A DNA stretch of 64,000 nt from an uncultured Mediterraneibacter sp. (GCF_944377805.1 NZ_CALWFZ010000002.1:124001-188000); one strand, 5' to 3'. Shown: positions 16,593-26,476, numbered from the stretch's first letter. Program-made: numbers and translations. Notes: generated by a model from the letters alone, not told the origin.

Positions 16593-17795
16593 TTATAACA
16601 CTTCTTCTGCGATTTGTCTGCTAAGAGATTCTAATTCTTCCATCTGGGCATTTTTTACAGAAGATTTGATCGTAATAGTGGACACCATCAGAGACATATC
16701 TTTCATTCCGCTGATCTTTGTGCTGATAAGCTTTGTGCTCTGGGGCGCCCAGCTTCCGTTTCCGAGAACGGCGATCGTGCGGTTTTTCAGAGCGAGCGCC
16801 TTCATATCCTCGAGGAAATTATCCATCGGCGGGTAGATCCCGTTGTTATATGTAGGAGCCGCAAGTACGATATGGCTGTACTTAAAACTATCCGCGATCA
16901 ACTCTGACACATGGGTCTTTGAAATGTTATGAACACGGATATCCTTTACCCCTTTCTCAGCCAGCATCGCAGCGAGGATTTCCACCATATTTTCAGTGTT
17001 TCCGTACATCGAAGCGTATGCGATCATTACGCCTTTCTCCTCAGGCTCATATCTGCTCCACCTGTCATATTTTTCTAAAATATAATCAAGGTCTGTCCGC
17101 CAGATCGGGCCGTGAAGCGGGCAGAGCAGCCGGATGTCAAGGTCTGAGGCTTTCTTGAGCACACTTTGCACCTGCATTCCGTATTTTCCCACGATGTTTG
17201 TATAATAGCGGCGGGCTTCATCCAGCCAGTCTCTGTCAAAGTCAACTTCATCGTTGAAAATATTTCCGTTTAATGAATTAAATGTGCCGAAAGCGTCGGC
17301 GCAGAAAAGTGCCTTATCTGTTTCGTCATAAGTCATCATAACTTCCGGCCAGTGCACCATCGGCGCCATTACAAAATGCAGGGTGTGACTTCCGGTGCAG
17401 AATGTATCCCCCTCTTTTACAATGACCTTTCTGTCCTCCAGATCCAGATCAAAGAACTGTTCGATCATGGGAAATGTCTTCGCGTTTCCGATGATTTGCA
17501 TATCAGGATAGCGCAGCACAAGTTCATCGATCATGGCGCAGTGATCCGGCTCCATGTGATTCACAATCAGGTAATCTAAATTCCGTCCGTCCAGCGCGGC
17601 CTGGACATTTTCAAGGAACTGCCGTCCGATGGCGTAATCGGCAGTGTCAAAAAGAACCGTCTTATCGTCCAGGAGAAGATAAGAGTTGTACGAGACTCCG
17701 TCGGAAAGCGGGAAAATATTCTCGAACAGCTCGATGCGCCGGTCATTGCCGCCCACCCAGTATAAATCGTCCGTAACCTTTCTAAAGCAGTGCAT
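16593..17795 (-). CDS. fprA: FprA-type flavodiiron protein
   Basis: A 400-residue A-type flavoprotein. The N-terminal metallo-beta-lactamase domain (about 1-250) carries the diiron ligands in NHMEPDHCAMID and in VHWPEVMMTYDE, and a later His in LCPLHGPIW. A flavodoxin domain (about 254-400) begins MIAYASMYGNTENMVEIL, the FMN phosphate loop. Such proteins reduce oxygen to water (or NO to nitrous oxide) and protect anaerobes. No rubredoxin domain is fused. AAGGAGG lies 8-10 bases before the start. Confidence 0.95.
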   Translation of the reverse strand: MHCFRKVTDDLYWVGGNDRRIELFENIFPLSDGVSYNSYLLLDDKTVLFDTADYAIGRQFLENVQAALDGRNLDYLIVNHMEPDHCAMIDELVLRYPDMQIIGNAKTFPMIEQFFDLDLEDRKVIVKEGDTFCTGSHTLHFVMAPMVHWPEVMMTYDETDKALFCADAFGTFNSLNGNIFNDEVDFDRDWLDEARRYYTNIVGKYGMQVQSVLKKASDLDIRLLCPLHGPIWRTDLDYILEKYDRWSRYEPEEKGVMIAYASMYGNTENMVEILAAMLAEKGVKDIRVHNISKTHVSELIADSFKYSHIVLAAPTYNNGIYPPMDNFLEDMKALALKNRTIAVLGNGSWAPQSTKLISTKISGMKDMSLMVSTITIKSSVKNAQMEELESLSRQIAEEVL

Positions 17796-17862
17796 GAAAT
17801 AAATCCTCCTTCAAATTCGTATCGTTAAGATTGTGAATGAATAGACAAATGTCAACGATTCT

Positions 17863-17890
17863 ATTCTATCATAAAAGCGAAAATTCGCAA
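17863..17890 (-). promoter_or_regulatory. Probable promoter for fprA
   Basis: On the minus strand TTGCGA (17890-17885) and TAGAAT (17868-17863) are separated by 16 bases, upstream of fprA. The -35 is a weak match. Confidence 0.5.
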
Positions 17891-17974
17891 TATCCGTATT
17901 TATTTTCGTACAAAGAACTGATATTATTATTTCGTATATTCTATTTATATGACAAACAGAAAGGTGGAAAATGA

Positions 17975-18322
17975 ATGTTATTTATATGTTATCCGAAATG
18001 CAGTACATGTAAAAAGGCGCAGAAATGGCTGGATTCAAAAGGAATGCAGTATGAGCTCAGAGATATAAAGGAAGAGAATCCCTCGGCAGATGAACTTAAG
18101 GCATGGCATAAGGAGAGCGGACTGCCTCTGAAAAAATTTTTTAACACGAGTGGAAATCTCTACAAGGAAATGAAGCTAAAGGACAAGCTGCCTGAGATGA
18201 GCGAGGAAGAACAGTTTGATCTTCTTTCATCAGACGGCATGCTGGTAAAACGCCCGATTCTAGTGACTGGGGATCAGGTCTTTGTGGGTTTCCGTGAAAA
18301 GGAATGGGAGGAAAAGCTTTAA
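17975..18322 (+). CDS. ArsC/Spx/MgsR family thioredoxin-fold protein
   Basis: A 115-residue protein of the arsenate-reductase-like family. The CxxC motif is CSTC at residues 9-12 (YPKCSTCKKAQKWL), and the family pattern LPLKKFFNTSGNLYKEM and LVKRPILVTGDQVFVGF is complete. Members are either thiol reductases or Spx-type regulators that bind RNA polymerase. The lack of ars genes nearby argues against a dedicated arsenic role. AAAGGTGG precedes the ATG. Its stop is 15 bases before aroD, so they probably share a transcript. Confidence 0.85.
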   Translation: MLFICYPKCSTCKKAQKWLDSKGMQYELRDIKEENPSADELKAWHKESGLPLKKFFNTSGNLYKEMKLKDKLPEMSEEEQFDLLSSDGMLVKRPILVTGDQVFVGFREKEWEEKL

Positions 18323-18337
18323 AGGAGGGGAGTGCAA

Positions 18338-19114
18338 ATGTCTGAAATAAATACAGTGAATGTAAGAGGCGTGGAGATCGGAGCGGGAATTCCCAAGATC
18401 TGTATACCTGTGACGGGTATTACAGAGGATGAAATACTGGAAGGGGCGGCCAGGGCAAAAGATTCCGGCGCGGACCTTGTGGAATGGCGTGCCGACTGGT
18501 ATGAAGACATCCTGGAGACGGGCTGCATGGAAAAGGTACTGAAAAGTCTGAGAAACGCTCTTTGTGACCTGCCTCTTTTATTTACTTTCCGCACAGGAAA
18601 AGAGGGGGGAGAGAGGAACCTTTCGGCCGATCCTTACACAGAGCTGAATCAGAAAGCCATACAGACAGGGAATATCGATCTGGTTGATGTGGAGATTTCT
18701 TCCGGAGACGCATCTGTCCGGGAAGTGATCTCGTCGGCCAGAAGTTCCGGGGTAAGGGTGGTGGCTTCCAATCATGATTTCTGCGGAACTCCGGCCGGGG
18801 ATGAAATTATCCGGCGCCTGCGCAAAATGCAGGAATCAGGGGCCGACATTCTGAAGATCGCGGTAATGCCGGAGAATGCCAGGGATGTACTTACTCTTCT
18901 GGACGCCACTGAAACGATGCGCGAAAAATATGCCAGACGTCCGGTTATCACGATGGCGATGGGAGGTCTGGGTGCGGTCAGTCGAATCAGCGGGGAAATC
19001 TTCGGTTCCGCGCTGACTTTCGGTACGGCTGGAAGAGCGTCCGCGCCGGGACAGATCGAAGTCGGGAATCTCAGAGCGATACTGGAATGCCTCCATGAAA
19101 GCTTAATGAATTAG
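18338..19114 (+). CDS. aroD: 3-dehydroquinate dehydratase, type I
   Basis: A 258-residue class I dehydroquinase, the third step of the shikimate pathway. The Schiff-base Lys is in GADILKIAVMP (about residue 173), the catalytic His in ASNHDF (about 146), and the substrate-binding segments LVEWRADWYED, LFTFRTGKEGG and TMAMGGLGAVSR are all present. AAAGGAGGGG at 18321-18330 fits the ATG at 18338; the in-frame GTG at 18332 is too close. No other aro genes are adjacent. A small GGCAG/CTGCC hairpin without a T run follows. Confidence 0.95.
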   Translation: MSEINTVNVRGVEIGAGIPKICIPVTGITEDEILEGAARAKDSGADLVEWRADWYEDILETGCMEKVLKSLRNALCDLPLLFTFRTGKEGGERNLSADPYTELNQKAIQTGNIDLVDVEISSGDASVREVISSARSSGVRVVASNHDFCGTPAGDEIIRRLRKMQESGADILKIAVMPENARDVLTLLDATETMREKYARRPVITMAMGGLGAVSRISGEIFGSALTFGTAGRASAPGQIEVGNLRAILECLHESLMN

Positions 19115-19165
19115 CAGGCAGTTTTCTGCCGTCTCCCAAACTTTTGAAATTTTTAATATTTATGC

Positions 19166-19194
19166 TTGCATAATACCCCCGAAGGGTATATAAT
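19166..19194 (+). promoter_or_regulatory. csoR-copA promoter
   Basis: TATAAT at 19189-19194 with a weak TTGCAT at 19166-19171 and a 17-base spacer. A CsoR-type operator fills the spacer. Confidence 0.65.
19174..19188 (+). promoter_or_regulatory. CsoR-type copper operator 1
   Basis: TACCCCCGAAGGGTA is a G/C-tract pseudo-palindrome of the kind CsoR binds. It lies between -35 and -10, so bound repressor would block RNA polymerase. Confidence 0.75.
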
Positions 19195-19212
19195 CTCTCT
19201 TGAAAGAGGGGA

Positions 19213-19227
19213 ATACCCCGTGGGGGT
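19213..19227 (+). promoter_or_regulatory. CsoR-type copper operator 2
   Basis: ATACCCCGTGGGGGT repeats the same G/C-tract pattern about 39 bases downstream of the first site, just past the likely transcription start. Confidence 0.65.
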
Positions 19228-19249
19228 TTTGAAAGGAGCATAAATAATT

Positions 19250-19561
19250 ATGAAAGAGAATAAAGTCTGTCCTTCGTGTAAACATAAGACGAAAGAGCGT
19301 ACCGAGAAGGAACGCCGGGATATGCTCAACCGGTTAAGCCGGATTGAAGGCCAGGTGAGAGGGATTAAGAAAATGGTCGAAAGCGACGTGTACTGTCCGG
19401 ACATTCTCATACAGGTGTCCGCAGTCAACGCGGCGCTCAACAGTTTTAACAAAGTACTTCTCGCAGAGCATATCCGCAGCTGCGTTGCGGAGGACATCAG
19501 GGAGGGAAAGGAAGAGACGATCGATGAACTCGTCCTTGTCCTCCAGAAATTAATGAAATAA
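19250..19561 (+). CDS. csoR: Copper-sensing transcriptional repressor CsoR
   Basis: A 103-residue all-helical DUF156 repressor. The Cu(I) ligands of the CsoR subgroup are present: Cys49 (DVYCPDIL), His74 and Cys78 (LAEHIRSC), which separates it from RcnR and FrmR. An extra CPSC pair sits at residues 7-10. It would release the two upstream operators when copper rises, inducing itself and copA 18 bases downstream. AAAGGAG precedes the ATG. Confidence 0.92.
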   Translation: MKENKVCPSCKHKTKERTEKERRDMLNRLSRIEGQVRGIKKMVESDVYCPDILIQVSAVNAALNSFNKVLLAEHIRSCVAEDIREGKEETIDELVLVLQKLMK

Positions 19562-19579
19562 GTTTTGGGAGGTTATAAT

Positions 19580-22126
19580 ATGGAACAATACAATGTGACC
19601 GGCATGAGCTGCGCGGCATGCAGCGCCCGGGTGGAGAAAGCGGTTTCCAAAGTTCCGGGCGTCACTTCCTGCTCCGTGAATCTTCTGACGAACTCGATGG
19701 GAGTGGAAGGCTCGGCGTCTGCCGCTGATGTGATCGCTGCCGTTGAGGAGGCGGGATACGGGGCCACGGAGAGAGGAACGCGTCACGCGTCAGAACAGGC
19801 GGAAAGAAAGGGAGGATCCCTTTCAGAGGCGGAGGACTCTCTGAGAGATAAAGAGACGCCCAGGATGAAGAGGCGTCTGATCGCTTCTCTGTGTTTTCTT
19901 ATTCCACTGATGTATTTCTCAATGGGGCATATGATGTGGAACTGGCCGGCGCCATCCGTATTAGAAGGAAATCATGTGGCAATGGGACTGATCCAGCTCC
20001 TTCTGACAACTGCCGTTATGGTGATCAATCAGAAATTCTTTGTCAGTGGGTTCCGGGGTCTGATCCACCGGGCGCCCAATATGGATACTCTGGTTGCCCT
20101 GGGAGCGGGCGCTTCATACGGGTACAGTGTCTACGCGCTTTTTGCCATGACCAATGCTCAGTTGCAGGGAGACATGGCGGGGGTAATGTCCTATATGCAC
20201 GAGTTCTATTTTGAGTCGGCGGCTATGATTCTTACTCTGATTACTGTAGGAAAGATGCTGGAAGCTCGATCAAAAGGGCGTACTACAGACGCCCTGAAGA
20301 GCCTGATGAAGCTGGCGCCAAGAACGGCTGTTGTGCTCCGGGAAGGCGCTGAAGAAACCGTGTCGGTTGATCAGGTGAGAAAAGGAGATATATTTGTCGT
20401 TCGTCCGGGAGAGAATATTCCGGTTGATGGAATCGTCCTGGAGGGAAGCAGCGCGGTGAACGAATCAGCTCTGACCGGGGAGAGTATTCCGGTGGATAAG
20501 AATGCAGGAGACGCCGTTTCAGCGGCGACTCTGAATCAGTCCGGGTATCTTAAGTGCGAGGCCTCCCGGGTGGGTGAAGATACGACGCTCTCCCAGATCA
20601 TTCAGATGGTAAGCGATGCGGCGGCTACAAAAGCGCCGATCGCAAAAGTGGCGGACAGAGTATCCGGCGTCTTTGTGCCGGCAGTGATCGCAATTGCGGC
20701 AGTGACGATTCTGGTATGGCTGATCGCGGGAGAGTCGATCGGGTTTGCCCTGGCAAGAGGAATCTCTGTGCTTGTAATCAGCTGTCCATGCGCTTTGGGT
20801 CTGGCCACTCCGGTTGCGATTATGGTAGGAAACGGCATGGGGGCCAGGCATGGGATCATGTTTAAGACGGCGGTGTCTCTGGAAGAAACTGGAAAGACAC
20901 AGATCGTTGCGCTTGATAAGACCGGAACGATCACAAGCGGAGAACCGAGAGTGACCGACATGATACCGGCGGGCGGTGTCACGGAGGAGGAACTTCTCTC
21001 TTATGCATATGCTCTGGAAAAGAAAAGTGAACATCCCCTTGCCCGGGCCATTATCGTAAAGGCAGAGGAAGACAGGCAGGCAGGGTATCTGGAAGCAGAA
21101 GAGTTTAAGGCGGTACCGGGCAACGGACTCTCCGGCAGGATAGGTGGAGAGACAGTGCTTGGAGGCAACCTGAAATTTATCAGCGCCGGCGCAGAAATCT
21201 CCGCTGAATACAGTCAGAAAGCGGAAGCGCTCTCAGAAGAAGGGAAAACTCCTCTTTTCTTCAGCAGGGAAGGCAGGATGCTCGGCATCATCGCGGTGGC
21301 GGATGTGATCAAGGAAGACAGTCCCCGGGCGGTAAAAGAACTTCAGAACATGGGTATCCACGTTGTGATGCTCACAGGAGATAATGAGCGCACCGCGCGG
21401 GCAATCGGAAGACAGGCCGGCGTGGACGAAGTGATCGCGGGCGTACTTCCCGATGGGAAAGAGAGTGTAATCCGCACCCTGAAGAAGAAAGGGAAAGTAG
21501 CGATGGTGGGAGACGGCATCAACGACGCGCCTGCTCTTACAAGAGCTGATATGGGAATCGCTATTGGAGCCGGAACCGATATTGCCATCGACGCGGCGGA
21601 TGTTGTTCTTATGAAGAGCAGGCTGACCGATGTTCCGGCGGCAATCCGGCTAAGCCGGGCAGCTCTCCGGAATATCCATGAGAATCTGTTCTGGGCGTTT
21701 TTCTATAACGTGATTGGCATTCCGCTGGCGGCGGGCGTATGGATTCCGATCTTCGGGTGGCAGTTAAGCCCGATGTTCGGGGCAGCGGCCATGAGTCTCT
21801 CAAGTGTCTGTGTGGTAGGCAACGCTCTGAGGCTTAACTGGTTCAATATGTATGATGCGCGAAAAGACAGAAAAATAAAAACAAACAGGAAAAAGAAAGA
21901 GGAGGAAATAACGATGACAAAGACTTTAAAAATTGAGGGGATGATGTGTGGACACTGCGAGGCAAGAGTGAAGAAGGCTCTTGAGGCACTTGAGCAGGTG
22001 CAATCGGCTGAGGTGAGCCATGAGACGGGCAGCGCGTCGGTTACGCTGAGCGCTTCCGTCAGTGACGATGTGCTCAAAAAGGCCGTTGAAGACCAGGATT
22101 ACAAGGTAGTGGGTATCGAATGCTAA
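19580..22126 (+). CDS. copA: Copper-exporting P1B-type ATPase CopA with C-terminal CopZ-like domain
   Basis: An 848-residue P-type ATPase. The N-terminal HMA domain has GMSCAACS (about 9-16); the membrane motif is [11 protein letters not shown] (CPC, near 401), phosphorylation site DKTGT near 446, then GDGINDAP in the hinge and a last membrane pair ending [11 protein letters not shown]. After a Lys-rich linker (about 768-778) comes a second HMA domain, [19 protein letters not shown], fused in frame. The ATPase exports Cu(I). GGGAGG at 19567-19572 supports the ATG at 19580; an in-frame TTG at 19565 is the wrong side of it. The fused domain has its own start site, listed separately. Confidence 0.95.
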   Translation: MEQYNVTGMSCAACSARVEKAVSKVPGVTSCSVNLLTNSMGVEGSASAADVIAAVEEAGYGATERGTRHASEQAERKGGSLSEAEDSLRDKETPRMKRRLIASLCFLIPLMYFSMGHMMWNWPAPSVLEGNHVAMGLIQLLLTTAVMVINQKFFVSGFRGLIHRAPNMDTLVALGAGASYGYSVYALFAMTNAQLQGDMAGVMSYMHEFYFESAAMILTLITVGKMLEARSKGRTTDALKSLMKLAPRTAVVLREGAEETVSVDQVRKGDIFVVRPGENIPVDGIVLEGSSAVNESALTGESIPVDKNAGDAVSAATLNQSGYLKCEASRVGEDTTLSQIIQMVSDAAATKAPIAKVADRVSGVFVPAVIAIAAVTILVWLIAGESIGFALARGISVLVISCPCALGLATPVAIMVGNGMGARHGIMFKTAVSLEETGKTQIVALDKTGTITSGEPRVTDMIPAGGVTEEELLSYAYALEKKSEHPLARAIIVKAEEDRQAGYLEAEEFKAVPGNGLSGRIGGETVLGGNLKFISAGAEISAEYSQKAEALSEEGKTPLFFSREGRMLGIIAVADVIKEDSPRAVKELQNMGIHVVMLTGDNERTARAIGRQAGVDEVIAGVLPDGKESVIRTLKKKGKVAMVGDGINDAPALTRADMGIAIGAGTDIAIDAADVVLMKSRLTDVPAAIRLSRAALRNIHENLFWAFFYNVIGIPLAAGVWIPIFGWQLSPMFGAAAMSLSSVCVVGNALRLNWFNMYDARKDRKIKTNRKKKEEEITMTKTLKIEGMMCGHCEARVKKALEALEQVQSAEVSHETGSASVTLSASVSDDVLKKAVEDQDYKVVGIEC
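21899..22126 (+). CDS. copZ: Probable internal initiation of a stand-alone CopZ-like copper chaperone
   Basis: Inside copA, GAGGAGG (21899-21905) is followed after 8 bases by ATG at 21914, in frame, giving a 70-residue product ([19 protein letters not shown]...) identical to the CopA C-terminus. It is a complete HMA/CopZ domain with the Cu ligands in GMMCGHC, which would carry Cu(I) to CopA. This spacing and strength are those of a normal gene start, so the region looks like a separate copZ gene whose upstream stop codon is absent. Internal initiation is inferred; the fusion itself is read directly. Confidence 0.6.
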   Translation, partial: EEEITMTKTLKIEGMMCGHCEARVKKALEALEQVQSAEVSHETGSASVTLSASVSDDVLKKAVEDQDYKVVGIEC

Positions 22127-22195
22127 CGCCATATAAGTCAGTGGTTTGAAAAAATCAACGAAATACAATTTTATGAGCGATAGCAAAGGTAAACG

Positions 22196-22240
22196 GACAG
22201 TGTAAAAGGCAGAAATGCTTTTTGCACTGTCTTATTTATT
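22196..22240 (+). terminator. Terminator after copA
   Basis: A 16-base stem (22196-22211 with 22216-22231, two G-U pairs) with a GAAA loop is followed by a T-rich tail. It ends the csoR-copA transcript. Confidence 0.8.
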
Positions 22241-22387
22241 GCGTTCGCCTGTAATCTGTGGTATTCTGTATGTACTGATTATCTGTGACGGATCTGGCAT
22301 CATGCCCGGAGCGGTCAGGCGTCTCATTTCCGGAAGTTCCGTGTCGGAGCGTATACCCTTTGGTAAAGAATGCGGTAAAAGTTTTAG
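22241..22387. other. Intergenic stretch with no recognisable gene
   Basis: Between the copA terminator and the recA promoter I see only short open frames without ribosome binding sites and a few small palindromes. I make no functional call. Confidence 0.5.
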
Positions 22388-22416
22388 TTGACATTTTGCA
22401 ATAAGTATAATACTAT
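22388..22416 (+). promoter_or_regulatory. recA promoter
   Basis: TTGACA at 22388-22393 and TACTAT at 22411-22416 with a 17-base spacer. Nearby TATAAT sequences (22406 and 22414) have poor spacing to this -35. Confidence 0.6.
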
Positions 22417-22427
22417 AATAACGAATG

Positions 22428-22441
22428 CGAACAATTGTTCG
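22428..22441 (+). promoter_or_regulatory. LexA (SOS) box upstream of recA
   Basis: CGAACAATTGTTCG is a perfect match to the Firmicutes LexA consensus CGAACnnnnGTTCG. It lies just downstream of the promoter and 25 bases before the recA start, so recA is SOS controlled. Confidence 0.92.
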
Positions 22442-22466
22442 ATTCCGAGAGAAGGAGAGTTTAATT

Positions 22467-23573
22467 ATGGCAGGAAATGACGAAAAGAAGAAAGCTTTGG
22501 ATGCGGCTATTGCGAAGCTGGAGAAAGATTTTGGAAAAGGAACTGTGATGAAGCTGGGCGATTCCAGCGCCCATGTCTCTGTTGAGACGGTGCCTACCGG
22601 ATGTCTGAGTCTGGATCTGGCACTGGGATTGGGGGGCGTGCCGAAAGGACGCGTGATTGAGATCTATGGACCGGAGTCCAGCGGTAAGACTACAGTTGCC
22701 CTTCATATGATTTCAGAAGTGCAGAAACAGGGAGGCATTGCGGGGTTTATCGATGCGGAACACGCTCTTGATCCTGTGTACGCAAGGAATATCGGCGTAG
22801 ATATTGACGAGCTCTACATATCTCAGCCTGACAGCGGGGATCAGGCTCTTGAGATCGCCGAGACAATGGTGCGCTCAGGAGCCATTGACATTATCGTAAT
22901 CGATTCAGTAGCCGCTCTCGTTCCAAAGCAGGAGATCGAGGGAGATATGGGGGACAGCCATGTAGGGCTTCAGGCGAGGCTGATGTCGCAGGCTCTCCGA
23001 AAACTGACTCCCGTGATCAGCAAGTCGAACTGCGTTGTCATATTTATCAATCAGCTCCGTGAGAAAGTGGGCGTTATGTTCGGAAACCCGGAGACGACGA
23101 CAGGTGGCCGCGCGCTGAAATTTTACGCGTCCGTCCGCATGGATGTCAGAAGAATCGAAACGCTCAAACAGAGCGGCGAGATGGTCGGAAACAGAACCCG
23201 TGTCAAGATTGTGAAAAATAAGATCGCGCCGCCTTTTAAAGAAGCGGAGTTTGACATTATGTTTGGAAAAGGTATATCGAGAGCGGGAGATATACTTGAT
23301 CTTGCGGCGGGTATCGATCTCGTCAAGAAGAGCGGCGCATGGTACGCATATGAAGGCGAGAAGATTGGTCAGGGAAGGGAGAATGCCAAGAGTTATCTTG
23401 AGACCCATCCGGAAGTAATGGAAGAACTGGATCAGAAAGTGCGGGCGCACTATCATCTTCCGGGTTTTGAGTCAACAGGAGATTCACAGGAAGCCGGCGG
23501 TGCATCCAAAGCAGATGATAAAAGTGCAGGCAGCGGCAGCGATCTGACCCTCAAAGGTGGACAGAAAGCATGA
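22467..23573 (+). CDS. recA: Recombinase RecA
   Basis: A 368-residue RecA. Walker A is GPESSGKTT near residue 68; loop L1/L2 and core motifs include [21 protein letters not shown]-type sequence and [20 protein letters not shown]. It forms filaments on single-stranded DNA for recombination and LexA cleavage. The C-terminal tail is acidic and Ser/Gly rich. AAGGAG before the ATG at 22467 sets the start; the upstream in-frame ATG at 22425 would place the LexA box inside the coding region. Its stop overlaps recX by 4 bases. Confidence 0.98.
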   Translation: MAGNDEKKKALDAAIAKLEKDFGKGTVMKLGDSSAHVSVETVPTGCLSLDLALGLGGVPKGRVIEIYGPESSGKTTVALHMISEVQKQGGIAGFIDAEHALDPVYARNIGVDIDELYISQPDSGDQALEIAETMVRSGAIDIIVIDSVAALVPKQEIEGDMGDSHVGLQARLMSQALRKLTPVISKSNCVVIFINQLREKVGVMFGNPETTTGGRALKFYASVRMDVRRIETLKQSGEMVGNRTRVKIVKNKIAPPFKEAEFDIMFGKGISRAGDILDLAAGIDLVKKSGAWYAYEGEKIGQGRENAKSYLETHPEVMEELDQKVRAHYHLPGFESTGDSQEAGGASKADDKSAGSGSDLTLKGGQKA

Positions 23574-24184
23574 TCGTTACAAAGATCGAGCCCTGTGCGA
23601 AAACAAAATATAAAGTATTTTTAGAGGGAGAATTCGCCTTTGTGCTGTACAAAGGCGAACTTTCCCGTTTTCATATCCGGGAAGGTGAAGATTTGTCGGA
23701 GAGTCTTGTCCGGCAAATTCACGATGAGGTGCTGCTAAAGAGGGCAAAGCTGCGAGCGATGCACCTGCTGGAAGATATGGACCGCACGGAGGAAGCCCTC
23801 AGGGAGAAACTCCGCCAGGGAATGTATCCGCCGGATATTGTGGATAGAGCTGTCGAGTATGTGAGATCCTTCGGATATCTGAATGATGAGAGATATGCGG
23901 AGAATTTTGTACGAAGCCGACAGGGAACAAAGAGCAGAAAAGAGATATTGGCGGCTCTTTTAAAGAAAGGAGTTCCCCGGGAACTGATTGACTGTGCCAT
24001 TGAAGCATGTTATAAAGAGCGGGGAGAAGAGGATGCGATCCGGAAGATTTTAAAGAAAAAGAGGTTTGATCCGGGTGATGCGGATGAGAATGAGACCCGC
24101 CGAATCTACGCTTATATGGCGAGAAAAGGGTTCCGTTATGATGACGTCCGTCAAGTGATACAAAATTATGAGGTCGATGCTTGA
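23570..24184 (+). CDS. recX: Regulatory protein RecX
   Basis: A 204-residue RecX, a modulator of RecA filaments. It consists of the usual three-helix repeats: [41 protein letters not shown] and [18 protein letters not shown]. The ATGA overlap with recA shows coupling. The TGA stop lies within the -35 of the following rny promoter. Confidence 0.93.
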   Translation: MIVTKIEPCAKTKYKVFLEGEFAFVLYKGELSRFHIREGEDLSESLVRQIHDEVLLKRAKLRAMHLLEDMDRTEEALREKLRQGMYPPDIVDRAVEYVRSFGYLNDERYAENFVRSRQGTKSRKEILAALLKKGVPRELIDCAIEACYKERGEEDAIRKILKKKRFDPGDADENETRRIYAYMARKGFRYDDVRQVIQNYEVDA

Positions 24185-24209
24185 CATTGTTGTGAAAACA
24201 GTATAAAAT
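24181..24209 (+). promoter_or_regulatory. rny promoter
   Basis: TTGACA at 24181-24186 and TAAAAT at 24204-24209 with a 17-base spacer. The -35 overlaps the recX stop codon. Confidence 0.75.
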
Positions 24210-24271
24210 TTAACTGTTGTATTTAGATCAATATGTACAATGAAAACTAAATAAGGAGGTGCTCCTGTGCA

Positions 24272-25825
24272 ATGGACTTAGGCTTATGTATTGTCATTGC
24301 CGTGGCCCTCGCGTTGATAGTTGGGATTATTTCCCATTTTGCAACGGTCTCTAACTTGAAGAAAAATGCCCAGAGCAAGATCGGAAATGCTGAGACAAGA
24401 GCAAGGGAGATTATCGACGACGCCGTAAAGACTGCCGAGACAACGAAGAAAGAAGCTCTTTTGGAAGTGAAAGAGGAGTCGATCAAGACAAAGAATGATC
24501 TTGAGAAAGAGACGAAGGAAAGAAGAGCTGAACTGCAGCGCTATGAGAAAAGAGTGCTTGCAAAAGAGGAGGCAGTGGAAAAGCGTTCGGATGCTCTGGA
24601 ACACAGAGAATCCAAGCTGTCGTCAAAGGAAGAACAACTCCGCCAGCGCGAAGCCAAGGTAGAGGAACTAAGTCAGAAACGTGTGCAGGAACTGGAACGA
24701 ATCTCAGGACTTACCTCCGAACAGGCAAAAGAATATCTGTTGAAAACTGTTGAAGAAGATGTAAAGCATGATACTGCGAAGATGGTCAGAGAGCTGGAGG
24801 CACAGGCGAAGGAGGACGCGGACAAGAAAGCAAAAGAGTACGTTGTCAACGCGATCCAGAGATGTGCGGCTGACCATGTTGCTGAGACGACGATTTCTGT
24901 CGTACAGCTTCCCAGCGATGAGATGAAAGGACGCATCATCGGGCGGGAGGGAAGAAATATCCGTACCCTTGAGACGCTCACCGGCGTGGAACTGATCATT
25001 GACGATACGCCGGAAGCGGTTGTACTCTCAGGGTTTGACCCGATCCGTCGTGAAGTTGCTCGCATTGCCCTTGAAAAACTGATTGTAGACGGGCGTATTC
25101 ACCCGGCTAGAATCGAAGAGATGGTGGAGAAGGCCCAAAAAGAGGTTGACACAATGATCAGGGAAGAGGGAGAGGCCGCTGCCCTTGACGTTGGAGTGAC
25201 GGGCATTCACCCGGAACTGATCCGGCTTTTGGGACGCATGAAGTTCAGAACAAGTTACGGACAGAACGCGCTGAAACATTCCATTGAGGTTGCCCAGCTT
25301 GCCGGACTGCTTGCGGGTGAAATCGGAATTGACGTAAGAGTGGCAAAACGTGCCGGACTTCTTCATGATATAGGAAAGTCGATTGACCACGACGTGGAAG
25401 GATCACATATCCAGATAGGTGTAGATCTCTGCAGAAAGTATAAGGAATCTGCAACTGTCATTAATGCGGTGGAAGCGCATCACGGCGATGTGGAGCCGCA
25501 GACGCTGGTAGCCTGCGTAGTGCAGGCCGCGGATACGATTTCAGCGGCCAGACCCGGCGCCAGACGGGAGACGATCGAAACATATACAAACAGATTGAAA
25601 CAGTTAGAAGATATTACCAACCAGTTTAAAGGTGTGGAAAAATCTTTTGCCATTCAGGCAGGTAGAGAGATTCGTGTTATGGTAGTTCCAGAGCAAGTGT
25701 CTGATGATGATATGGTGCTTCTGGCCAGAGATATTGCAAAACAGATTGAGTTTGAATTGGAATATCCCGGACAGATCAAAGTAAATGTCATCCGTGAGTC
25801 ACGGGCGACAGATTATGCGAAATAA
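24272..25825 (+). CDS. rny: Ribonuclease Y
   Basis: A 517-residue membrane-anchored endoribonuclease that starts mRNA decay in Firmicutes. An N-terminal transmembrane helix ([17 protein letters not shown]) is followed by a long charged coiled coil (about 30-180), a KH domain with [15 protein letters not shown] near residue 220, and an HD domain with [12 protein letters not shown] near 365 and EAHHGDVEP after it. Length and order are typical. AAGGAGGTGC precedes the start, and a terminator follows. Confidence 0.97.
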   Translation: MDLGLCIVIAVALALIVGIISHFATVSNLKKNAQSKIGNAETRAREIIDDAVKTAETTKKEALLEVKEESIKTKNDLEKETKERRAELQRYEKRVLAKEEAVEKRSDALEHRESKLSSKEEQLRQREAKVEELSQKRVQELERISGLTSEQAKEYLLKTVEEDVKHDTAKMVRELEAQAKEDADKKAKEYVVNAIQRCAADHVAETTISVVQLPSDEMKGRIIGREGRNIRTLETLTGVELIIDDTPEAVVLSGFDPIRREVARIALEKLIVDGRIHPARIEEMVEKAQKEVDTMIREEGEAAALDVGVTGIHPELIRLLGRMKFRTSYGQNALKHSIEVAQLAGLLAGEIGIDVRVAKRAGLLHDIGKSIDHDVEGSHIQIGVDLCRKYKESATVINAVEAHHGDVEPQTLVACVVQAADTISAARPGARRETIETYTNRLKQLEDITNQFKGVEKSFAIQAGREIRVMVVPEQVSDDDMVLLARDIAKQIEFELEYPGQIKVNVIRESRATDYAK

Positions 25826-25854
25826 CTTGAATCATAACAGCAGATGAAAGACCG

Positions 25855-25884
25855 GCCCTTGTCGAAAGACGAGGGCTTTCTTTT
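25855..25884 (+). terminator. Terminator after rny
   Basis: GCCCTTGTC/GACGAGGGC (25855-25863 with 25868-25876) with a GAAA loop, followed by TTTCTTTT. Confidence 0.88.
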
Positions 25885-25936
25885 ATCCCGGAAAGATCCC
25901 GTCTGGAAATGTTTGCGAGGAGGTAAAGGAAAATAT

Positions 25937-26476
25937 ATGAGCGGGCATATTAAAAGAATTGACAGAGAATTAAAGTTTAAAGGAAAGATTATTGATTTTT
26001 ATCAGGATACGATGGAGATTGACGGAGACCGAACCGTTGTCTGGGATTTTATTAAACATAAAGGCGCGGCGGCGGTCGTTCCTGTGACAGATGAGGGAAA
26101 GATCCTGATGGTACGCCAGTACAGGAACGCGTTAGACCGCTACACGCTGGAGATTCCGGCAGGAGCTCTGGATACGGAAGACGAGCCGGGGCTGAACTGT
26201 GCCGCCCGTGAGTTAGAGGAGGAGACAGGATACAGAAGTGATGATCTTGAATGGCTGATTACGCTTCGCACTACTGTGGCCTTCTGTAATGAGAGGATTG
26301 AGGTATATGTGGCGAGGAACCTGATTCCGTCGAGGCAGCATCTTGACGAGGATGAGTTTATTGACCTGAAAGCATACTCTCTTGATGAATTAAAAGACAA
26401 GATCTTCTCAGGTGAGATCGAGGATGCGAAGACTGTGGCTTCCCTGATGGCCTATGCGGTCAGATACGGCAGATAG
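25937..26476 (+). CDS. NUDIX hydrolase, ADP-ribose pyrophosphatase type
   Basis: A 179-residue Nudix protein. The Nudix box runs GALDTEDEP...AARELEEETGY and is complete, including REL-EE. The upstream MVRQYRNA and LEIPAGALD are typical of NudF-type ADP-ribose pyrophosphatases, which split ADP-ribose to AMP and ribose 5-phosphate. The open frame extends back to an ATG at 25844, but that would run through the rny terminator; AAAGGA at 25925-25930 supports 25937. It lies upstream of a SpoIIM-like gene, an order also known in Bacillus. Confidence 0.9.
   Translation: MSGHIKRIDRELKFKGKIIDFYQDTMEIDGDRTVVWDFIKHKGAAAVVPVTDEGKILMVRQYRNALDRYTLEIPAGALDTEDEPGLNCAARELEEETGYRSDDLEWLITLRTTVAFCNERIEVYVARNLIPSRQHLDEDEFIDLKAYSLDELKDKIFSGEIEDAKTVASLMAYAVRYGR

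Noticed and set aside
17975-18322. Dedicated arsenate reductase of an arsenic resistance operon
   Set aside because: No arsR, arsB or acr3 nearby; the family also includes Spx-type regulators.
21871-21898. Programmed frameshift in the A-rich linker of copA
   Set aside because: No canonical slippery heptamer in the right frame; internal initiation at the strong Shine-Dalgarno site is simpler.
22241-22387. A 31-codon minus-strand frame upstream of recA (MRRLTAPGMMPDP...)
   Set aside because: No ribosome binding site, no recognisable family and very short.
22425-22466. N-terminal extension of RecA from ATG 22425
   Set aside because: It contains the LexA box, and AAGGAG fits the ATG at 22467, which gives the normal RecA N-terminus.
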